NCBI GenBank assembly: GCA_010909165.1
Contig: VJWM01000011.1
Span: 1,302,001 to 1,366,000 of the forward strand
Source of the DNA: Anthoceros angustus
Lineage: Eukaryota > Streptophyta > Anthocerotopsida > Anthocerotales > Anthocerotaceae
DNA length: 64,000 nucleotides
Direction: 5' to 3'
A program made the position numbers and the translations under genes. Position 1 is the stretch's first letter. Every line of letters begins with the position of its first letter. Under the pieces are notes generated by a model. It had not been told where the DNA came from. It searched no databases and was given only the letters and a program-made list of their open reading frames with translations. This document shows positions 56,761 through 64,000 of the stretch, one piece after another.

Positions 56761-57658
56761 GTGACTCAAGGAAGGAGAAGCCGAAGGCAAATGATAAACG
56801 TAGCAGCAGACCGCTGTGTAATCTAAGTGAGTTTTGGGAGCGTGGCCGTTGTCTAATACTACAGCTTCAACACTTAGGTACTTCATCTATCATGCAAGAC
56901 GGTTTCACGTTTCCGACAAGCTAGAAGCGCGTGAGCAGAAGTAAATATTTCCAGAAACAGTGGCGACGTGTCGACTTCGTTCAGGAGCTTGTGTGTGACC
57001 TACATGTTGACAATGGTGAACGGTCTGGAGAACTGCCGAGGCTGCCCCTCCGACGAAGATGTCCAGATAACGGGTGGTGGCTCTCAACTATCCACCATGA
57101 GGTCTCTACCCTTGATCCCCAGAACCTTGGACAGGGCTGGAAAATCAGAACTCACGCAGAGCACAAATTCGTGACGTACTGAGAACTGCCAGCAGGGGAC
57201 TTGCTTGCGTCGCGGCAACCATTGCTCTAACAGGTAACCGGTTAATTAGCCTGAGTTTGCAGTATTGCAGGCAGAGAGGTCCTGAAGACGGGTGATATCC
57301 CTTTGTTCGAAAATGACATTACCCTGTGATTGGAATAGACTTCTGCGTACATGACTGGCACCAAATGTGGCTGAAAGCGTCTACATAGTATTTGTTCCTC
57401 GTTCGTTCGTTCCTTCCGCTGGTACTATGCCGTGCTTAGGACAAAATACTTGATCCTAACTTGTCCCTACTGAATGCCTGGAATGGTACCATACTACCCA
57501 AATGTACGTAGGTCAGTTCGTAGTAAGCCTTCATCCACTCGCAGGATTGCCACCAGACCGACAAACATAACCTTTTGCACAACCAGATAAACGTGAATCA
57601 AGGGTTGAGGCTCTCCACATCATCTCCTCCCCTCAAAAGAGAATGTTCTTCCCACTAA
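56761..57658. other. Convergent intergenic region
   Basis: 3' flank of the coiled-coil gene and of the GH3 pseudogene. Open frames are short and family-less. Confidence 0.4.
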
Positions 57659-59210
57659 TCAAGGGTTGAGAGTCGGGTGAGGAGGAGGTTGCCGGCTCCA
57701 GGCAAGCCGCTCAGTAGCTGCCTCAAGGAACTCCAAAGCAGGACTGCCTGCTTTCAAGCATCTGGGAGTCTTGTACTGCCACGTCAACGCTCCGGGCGTC
57801 GCCGAGGTCCGCTGGGCCAGCTTCCGGAAGCTCCCAGACTCCACAATCCGCAGCTGCAAAGGAGCAATCGTCCCGACGTTCCGTCTCCTCTTGTACAGCT
57901 CACTCAGTCCCGCTTCGATTGCGAGGCAGCATTTCTCCAGTTGTGAGACATCCGCACCCTGCCCGCCCGGCTGGCTGAGTTCCCAGAAGATAACGTAGTG
58001 GCCGGGAATGGAGGCCACGCTCGTGGCGCTAGTCTAGTCAAGGAGGTGAGCATCCGGTGGAAGTTCCTGCTTGGCGGCCGCATTCAGCACGCGCATCAGG
58101 TCAGATTCCTCTGTCTTGTCCGTGCTGATACTCAGAAGCACGTTCTTCCTGCGCATGAACCTGAATGCCGGAGCGGCACGGTGGAATCCCACGCATTTCA
58201 GGATATCTCCAATCCGGTATCTCCACAGGCCTGTATGACAGGCGAGACACTTCATTCTTTGAGCTAATGAGATTCAAAGATTTGTGAAAGCAATCTCACC
58301 TGCGAAATTGGTGACTACCAATTCATACTCCCGTCCCTCTCTCACAGCTGTGAGCTCAACCGGCTTGAGGACGGACTAAGTCTCCTCCTCGCTCACCTCG
58401 AGGAACTTATAGTAAGCGCAGTCCGGTACTAGAACACACGCCACCTCTCTTGGAGGAACGCTAAGCATGACGTTCATCCCGAAGTAGCCTTCGGGATCTG
58501 AGAGCCGGTGAGAAATTCCACGTAGTCCAGATACTGTTCCATGGAGCCTGTAATCGTGCACTTCACCGCATTCAGATTGGGCCAAAGGCGAAGCGCAATC
58601 CCCTTCAACGACTCCTTGCTGCACTCCGCTCTGATTGAACGAGCAAGCTCCTGATTAGGTTTTGCCAACACCTCAGACCAGGATTCACGGAGCGCAGTGC
58701 GGCTGCTCAGCTTGCCTTCTTCTATGTCGCTGAATATCTCCGCCCACCACTGCTTGAGATTGCCGAAGAAGTTGGCCAAGCCTGAAGCAAAGGCCACACT
58801 TATGTCAGTCACCTGCGCCCAGCCGATCAACCCGCAGACAAGATGGCCATACGTTGCTTGTTCGTAATCCTCGCATAGGAGGACCGCGGCTGGGCTTATC
58901 GGGGTCTTCCACAAGTCTACGTTGGCTGGTCTGTTGGACAACTTCTTGAGAACACTGGTCGTTGTTGTCCCTATTGGCAGGCCCTCTGGACTGGTAGTCT
59001 GCGTGCCTGCACTGTAAACGAACAGGGCCAGCTGCATGACTTTGGTTTCTTCAGCCAATGTCCGGTGCACACAACAGAACAGCAAGATTATATTCGTCAG
59101 CAAAATTTGTGTATCATCTGCTTCTCAAGCTTGGACGTGCCACAGAGGTAGCCAGGCCGCCCGTGACCGACTGTGACACTCGAGGTACAGGGTGTTGAAG
59201 AAGACGTTCC
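57659..59210 (-). pseudogene. GH3 acyl-acid amido synthetase pseudogene
   Basis: GH3 enzymes adenylate plant acids such as auxin or jasmonate and conjugate them to amino acids. Minus-strand pieces in order: a damaged GTS..EKQMI motif near 59150; ETKVMQLALFVYSAGTQ, YGHLVCGLIGW, VAFASGLANFFGNLKQWW, SIRAECSKESLKGIALRLWP, CTITGSMEQYLDYVEFL (to about 58510); after a frameshift EGYFGMNVMLSVPPREVACV; after a TAG at 58376-58378 KPVELTAVREGREYELVVTN; an intron; GLWRYRIGDILKCVGFHRAA, RRKNVLLSISTDKTEESDL; a second TAG at 58034-58036; then SIPGHYVIFWELSQ and QYKTPRCLK. The frameshift and two in-frame stops imply loss of function. The N-terminal exon is not identified. Confidence 0.85.
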
Positions 59211-60494
59211 AGACAGAGGTTACTGGGCATCTTCAGGCAAGCGGAAGGTCCTCTCCTTCACTGCATCCAGCCGTGTACACGGCCACAATACGTTTCCTGT
59301 CTTACGTTGATCACGCGTGTCCCTGTTCGCACCAGAAACGAACAGGATCACCACCTTGCCATAAAATCAGTGTAGTCCTAGGACTGGTGTCGAAACCAAG
59401 GACATGAACCAGTACTCCCTCCCATGGGCACCTGACAAGAAAATTCGGTTGTATCCTCGGAACATAAAATGTGAGCAGTGTTGTCCTGCAGCAACAGTGG
59501 CTCAAGACATGCACCGGTTGCTCCAGGGTTTGTTTAATTTCGTATTTTGAAAATAAATCTAAACAAACCCGGGGGAAAAATCTTCAGCAAGGGTTCTGAT
59601 TCCCCTATGTTAAGCATCGAATTCGATGACCGGAATGCAGGAGCGAAAGGACTCCAAATCGCTTCTGCCATTGAGCCCATGCCTGAGCAGGTACTCGCAG
59701 TCTGCGTTCTTGCCCAGTCAGTTCCCCAGCAACTTACTTTGCACGTCCCCTGCATTCTCGAGGCTGTGAAGCAATAATGCTGCAACTTCTGAAGCAGCCA
59801 TGCTTCTGAGCAGAGTACTAGCTAGGCTGCTAGAGTATGCTATTCAGATGGAAGCTTAAGGTACTTTTACAGCCCAAGCGCTGGCACGCAATTTATTTCT
59901 CGTGCATAGCTGCCGATAAGATTCAGACACGTTTCGCTCTGCCTCGTCAGTGGATGCAGTCTTCGGCACACATAAAGGCCTGCTTTCCAATATAATAGGA
60001 TTATCGGCATCATCAGCATCCGCATCGTCCGGAAAAATAGTGAGTGAGCCACAGCGCGATGACAGTCCAGCCAAGCGTCTGCAACACGTTTGGCGTCAAC
60101 TTCGACAGAGTGCGAGCTTCCTCTAAAGCAGGGACGGTCCACGGATCCGATTGTTGCCCAACAAAACTTAGTTTCACAAACTGAGAACTCAAACTGTTTA
60201 TTGTATATGTGGACTTGATACACTGGATGAGGAGAATTGCTTTACGGGTGATATCTTCTGCTATCTCTGTAGCCCAGCTTTATTGCTGTACTTTATCACA
60301 CTTGAGATGCAAGAAGGTCCAATCAGCTTGTGACAGGTTGCGGCTGCACTGCTTGAGGGATAAGCTTTTGGAACTTGATCAAAAATACCTAGGACCCACC
60401 CCAGAGATAAATGTGCCCATGGATTCCACCTCTTGTTAGTTCTTGCTGTGAAGTATTGTGAAGTCCATCGGCTTGATGATCAACTTGGAACGTG
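59211..60494. other. Intergenic region
   Basis: No gene is recognised; ORFs below 120 residues on both strands without family features. It could contain decayed 5' parts of the GH3 gene. Confidence 0.35.
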
Positions 60495-60499
60495 TTCCT

Positions 60500-60685
60500 T
60501 GTTGAGATATGTAGCGTCCTAAGCATTAGGGCACGCTTCGTGCCAATCACGAAACGTTACTTAATTAAGCGGTTACTTCGCCAAGTTCCGCACCGTAAGA
60601 ACAATACCTTCCGTACATTCCGAGAGATCGGACGCAAAATCTATACACTGTGCGCATCAATCTAGAGCACATGCAACCTTAAACA
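60500..60685 (+). repeat. Copia-2 5' LTR
   Basis: 186 bp, TGTTGAGATATG to CTTAAACA, canonical TG..CA. Preceded by TTCCT (60495-60499). Confidence 0.95.
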
Positions 60686-60700
60686 TGGTATCGAGCGGGG
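60686..60700 (+). other. Copia-2 primer-binding site
   Basis: TGGTATCGAGCGGGG directly after the LTR; a variant of the initiator-Met tRNA site TGGTATCAGAGC with one A missing. Confidence 0.75.
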
Positions 60701-61303
60701 CGCTCACGCAGCCACGACTCTCTCGGTTATTATGCGGCTATCACGTAACAACGGCTACAAAGCAGGCCGTCGGACAAGCGGAGCTCTTGGAATCACAAAG
60801 ATTCCATAGGGAGCAGCAGGCTCTCAAGGAGGCCAATGAAGATTTACTTCACCATGCATGGTCGACATCATGCTCGACTCTCATTAATCGGAGAAGAATT
60901 GTGCCTCCGAGGATTCGTTGACCCACCCAACATGATTGGGGCTACATTCAAGTAGCGTTCTGTTTACAACATGACGCACTGTGATTATACTTCATACTTT
61001 GAGATTACATCGCACCTCTCCGTCCCACACATAAGAGACAAGATATCTACACACATTTCCAACATCCGCCGAGAGCACAACTGATAATCGTGCCTGATCG
61101 AGATCACGGAAATACAGGATAGCATCCTCAACAAACCGACAGCCCTTCACTACAATCCCACGAGCCAAGCACAAACACAATCGAAAATGATCTCTATTAC
61201 CATGAGGTGAACATAGACCACCTCGTGAGACATACTGTCTTCCTCCTATAGTCAATCCAACAATAGCACCACCGGCCTGCACACACACATACTACACACC
61301 AAA

Positions 61304-61670
61304 ATGTCGCTCTTCCATCACCTATCAAAGGAGGATCGTTTGACGGAAGACATAACTCGGAAATTTAGAATCACCGAAATACTAAAGGAACGTAAGCTAT
61401 GGGCCTACGTTGGGGGCATAGGCAACCCCGATAGTCAAAGCACAACTGGTGCCTCCAGACCGCAATGGAAAGAGAAGATTGGGAAGACAAGAACCAACAG
61501 CGAAAAACATTATTATGCAATCCATGCGGTCAGGAAACGTACAACAAATCGCTGGAGTCGAAACCGCTGCCCAAGCCTGGACCCAGCTTCATGATATCTA
61601 CGCATCTACAGACATAATGCACATGGTGCAAACCATTAAATACATAAGGCTGCCGACTGCTGAGGAGTAA
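61304..61670 (+). pseudogene. Copia-2 gag remnant
   Basis: Gag start MSLFHHLSKEDRLTED, then FRITEILKERKLWAYVGG; after a frameshift near 61450, QSMRSGNVQQIAGVETAAQA and WTQLHDIYASTDIMHMVQTI. This is the Copia UBN2-type gag pattern. It ends in a stop at about 61670, with no zinc knuckle. Confidence 0.8.
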
Positions 61671-61679
61671 GGAAAGTCA

Positions 61680-62620
61680 TTGGAGTTGAGACTTTCACTT
61701 GAGTCTTCGTCTGCCTTAATGAGCTTGAGATTCACTTCCATTGGTGTGGAAATGGGTTTAGAGTCGACATGTTATACTTAGATAGGACCTCATGAACGAT
61801 TTGGATTGATGTATTAATATGCTTCTAGATTCCTGCCTAACTATCGAATTCCTAGACAATAAGATAGGTCCCCGCATGTGGTCATAGCAAAACGTTTCAA
61901 AGCATTGACCTGGTGTCTTCTAACATAGACTTGGAATTGGACATAAGTACTATGTCATCTACATATCTGACAAGAAGAATGAAGTGGTTATTTGATCTAT
62001 TGATATAGATATTGCTATCGACTCTAGCTTAGCAAATCCTAGTGCTTCTAGGGTTTCATCTAGCTTAGCATACCACTCCATAGCACTTTGTTTTAATCCG
62101 TAAAGTGCCTTCAATAATAAGCAAGTATTGTATAGTCTCCTGTCAACCTTTAATCCTTCAGGTATCTCCATGTAAATGGTATGTTGAAGGTCACCATAGA
62201 GAAAGGCAGTTTTTATGTCCAGTTGCATGAGTTCATAGTCATGATGAGAAGCTAGTGCTATGAGGGTTCTAAGTGAGGTGATCTGGCACTACTAAATGTC
62301 TCATCATAGTCAAATCCGTATTTTTGTGAGTAACCCTTGGCCACTAATCTAGCCTTATACCTTTCTATGCCGCCATCGCATTCAACTTGATTTTAAATGT
62401 CCACTTAGACCCTACAAGTTTTCTTCCGGTGGTAAGGTAGTAAGGGTCCAAGTTTTATTGGCTTTAAGGAGTCTAACTCGACTTGATTGCTATCTTCCAA
62501 TTTTCTCTTTACGGGCATGTGATGGCTTCCGATAGTTAGCTGGGACAAACCGATCAATTGCGGATAGGCGAAGCTAAAGTGTTTTAGGATCTCCAATTAG
62601 TGGGTGAATATCTACGATCT
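61680..62620 (-). pseudogene. Copia reverse transcriptase fragment in inverted orientation
   Basis: On the minus strand, opposite to its surrounding element: PVKRKLEDSNQVELDSLKPI (62405-62596), [20 protein letters not shown] near 62340, QLDIKTAFLYGDLQHTIYME (61959-62228), ALYGLKQSAMEWYAKLDETL, LLVRYVDDIVL near 61950, and PISTPMEVNLKL near 61740. The order is that of Copia RT read right to left. Frames are broken. It is either an internal inversion or a piece of another Copia inserted backwards. Confidence 0.85.
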
Positions 62621-63225
62621 CGACCGCATTGCTACGCTGAGGGCGTCTTCCTCTTGTGTCGGGATATTCGATGGTCGTGTTACATTTGCATCCAAGTCCT
62701 CGTGGTCAATGTCTTCATTTCCTAATAGGTCTTGAAGTTGTGTGGTATCCACGGAATTATGTATATTAGATATACCATAAGAAATCAGTTCACCTTGCTG
62801 AGTGCCGATGAAATGAGATGTTTGAGGAAACGATGAGAAGTCGAGTCAGTATGCGGTATGGGTCGAGCGCGAGCCACGGGTTGCCGGTGGCGATGTGTTG
62901 ATCGCTCAGTGCACGCGGTGAGTCTGCGGCCGGCGAAGTCGCCGCTGCGCTGCGGCATCCGGGCAGTCATCTCGGTCTTGTCGCGTAATTCGTGGCGGTA
63001 GACTCGGATCTGCTTGTCCCCGCTCAAGGGCGGGCCTGCGGGCGGCGAGATCTGAGGAGGAGAGGCATGGGCGTCAAGTCAAGGTCGCCAAAGTGGATCT
63101 TCGATATCTTAGATCCACCTCGACATGGGACTTCTATATCGGTCATCCACCAAGCCGGTGAGCCTCTCCAACTCCAAGGATTCGGTGATCTGATTGGGCT
63201 GGAGATCATGGCCTCGGGAGGAGCA
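62621..63225. other. Unassigned internal segment of Copia-2
   Basis: No recognisable domain; short frames on both strands. It lies between the inverted RT fragment and RNase H, so it may contain breakpoint junctions. Confidence 0.35.
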
Positions 63226-63649
63226 TCGGCTATGTATACACGCTAGGAGGGACCACTAGTTGGAGTAGCAAGCGGCAACAAGTTGTAGCCTTAAGCTCCA
63301 CGAGCAGTATCGCTCATTAACACATGCTAGCAAGGAGGGACTTTGGCAACTGCTCCAACTTTCAGAATTAGGAGAAGTGCAACTTTTGCCAAGACCTCTC
63401 TACTGCGACAACCAAGGCGCCATCTCACTCACCTATAATCCCAAGTTCCATGCGCGCACCAAACACATTGAGGTGCAATTTCATTTCATCCGAAAAGTGG
63501 TTAAAGATGGTAAATTAGAAGTTTTGTATTGTCCAACAGAGCAAATGACGGCAGATATCCTGACCAAGGCACTCACCAAGCATCAACAACAACTGCGCAT
63601 CCATGGGGCTGAGAAAATTATCGAGATGTTTAGTAGTAGTTCAAGCTAG
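63226..63649 (+). pseudogene. Copia-2 RNase H (C-terminal part)
   Basis: Begins with a decayed GYVYTLGGTTSWSSKRQQVV ALSS block, then open frame 63377-63649: LPRPLYCDNQGAISLTYNPK, HARTKHIEVQFHFIRKVV, VLYCPTEQMTADILTKALTK. This is the normal Copia RNase H end, on the same strand as gag and the LTRs. Confidence 0.88.
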
Positions 63650-63692
63650 GCTAGACTAGCATCACAACTTAAGTACCTAATGCATGCACGCT

Positions 63693-63701
63693 AAGTGGGA
63701 G
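63693..63701 (+). other. Copia-2 polypurine tract
   Basis: AAGTGGGAG immediately before the 3' LTR; the same CTAAGTGGGAG precedes the Copia-1 3' LTR. Confidence 0.75.
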
Positions 63702-63887
63702 TGTTGAGATATGTAGCGTCCTAAGCATTAGGGCACGCTTCGTGCCAATCACGAACGTTACTTAATTAAGCGGTTACTTCGCCAAGTTCCGCACCGTAAG
63801 AACAATACCTTATGTACATTCGAGAGATCGGGGCGCAAAATCTATACACCTGTGCGCATCAATCTAGAGCACATGCAACCTTAAACA
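63702..63887 (+). repeat. Copia-2 3' LTR
   Basis: 186 bp; differs from the 5' LTR by about three substitutions and four single-base indels. Followed by TTCCT (63888-63892), matching 60495-60499. Confidence 0.95.
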
Positions 63888-64000
63888 TTCCTTCTGTCCC
63901 CAATGTCAGCCCCCCTGGATTGCTCGTGTGTGCCCCTACAGAATATAACATGATTTGTTGAAGGCTCGACTCCCGGACTTTGAGATTTGATCCGCAAAAT

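Larger units (their letters stand above)
60495..63892 (+). mobile_element. Copia-2 retrotransposon, whole element with target duplication
   Basis: 3.4 kb Ty1/copia derivative flanked by TTCCT duplications. It keeps LTRs, primer site, part of gag, RNase H and polypurine tract; protease and integrase are missing and RT is inverted. It is non-autonomous. Confidence 0.92.

Noticed and set aside
58034-58378. Reading the two TAG codons in GH3 as recoded
   Set aside because: Nuclear plant genes do not normally recode UAG, and a nearby frameshift also damages the gene; pseudogene is simpler.
1-64000. tRNA, rRNA, CRISPR arrays or a bacterial-type operon
   Set aside because: No cloverleaf, rRNA segment or spacer-repeat array was recognised; the tandem repeats present are coding, LTR or microsatellite.

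Overview
The window is nuclear DNA of a land plant. Evidence: spliced genes with GT-AG introns, plant-type genes (histidine-rich UreG, Ntn-type asparaginase, GH3, PPR fragments, glycine-rich and proline-rich wall proteins) and many LTR retrotransposons. The three intact multi-exon genes I could join exon by exon plus asparaginase have small introns, mostly 80-180 nt. That fits a seed-free plant with compact introns (spikemoss or hornwort grade) better than a typical angiosperm, but this is a weak inference and I cannot name the species.

Layout. 1-17.3 kb is a graveyard of Ty3/gypsy-type elements: a decayed pol (RT, RNase H, integrase), then four tandem pol-less LTR/internal units (A-D), then a separate element bounded by two ~1.1 kb LTRs with a decayed gag. 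17.3-20.1 kb holds minus-strand PPR pseudogene pieces on either side of a ~1 kb element with terminal inverted repeats. 21.7-24.6 kb holds two divergent secreted wall-protein genes, glycine-rich (-) and proline-rich (+). 26.6-36.6 kb is the gene-rich core: an F-box/LRR gene (+), ureG (-), isoaspartyl peptidase/asparaginase (+), a small membrane coiled-coil ORF (-) and eIF3m (-). 36.7-51.1 kb is a nested transposon stack. A PIF/Harbinger element (Myb-like ORF at the left, intact transposase at the right) is split by a Copia element with 246-bp LTRs and an ATGTA target duplication. That Copia is itself split by a ~5 kb insertion and also carries an antisense, intron-containing gene fragment. 53.8-56.8 kb is an eight-exon gene for a plant coiled-coil protein of unknown function (+). 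57.6-59.2 kb is a broken GH3 gene (-). 60.5-63.9 kb is a second Copia (186-bp LTRs, TTCCT target duplication) whose reverse transcriptase segment lies in inverted orientation.

How genes may work together. UreG (urease maturation) and asparaginase (ammonia release from asparagine) are head to head, with about 350 bp between start codons, so a shared nitrogen-recycling promoter is possible. The two wall-protein genes are also divergent, about 1 kb apart. The other genes are unrelated housekeeping or regulatory functions.

Limits. Exon joins were made by hand from reading frame, splice sites and remembered family patterns. Transposon boundaries marked approximate could not be aligned. No tRNA, rRNA or other RNA gene was recognised.
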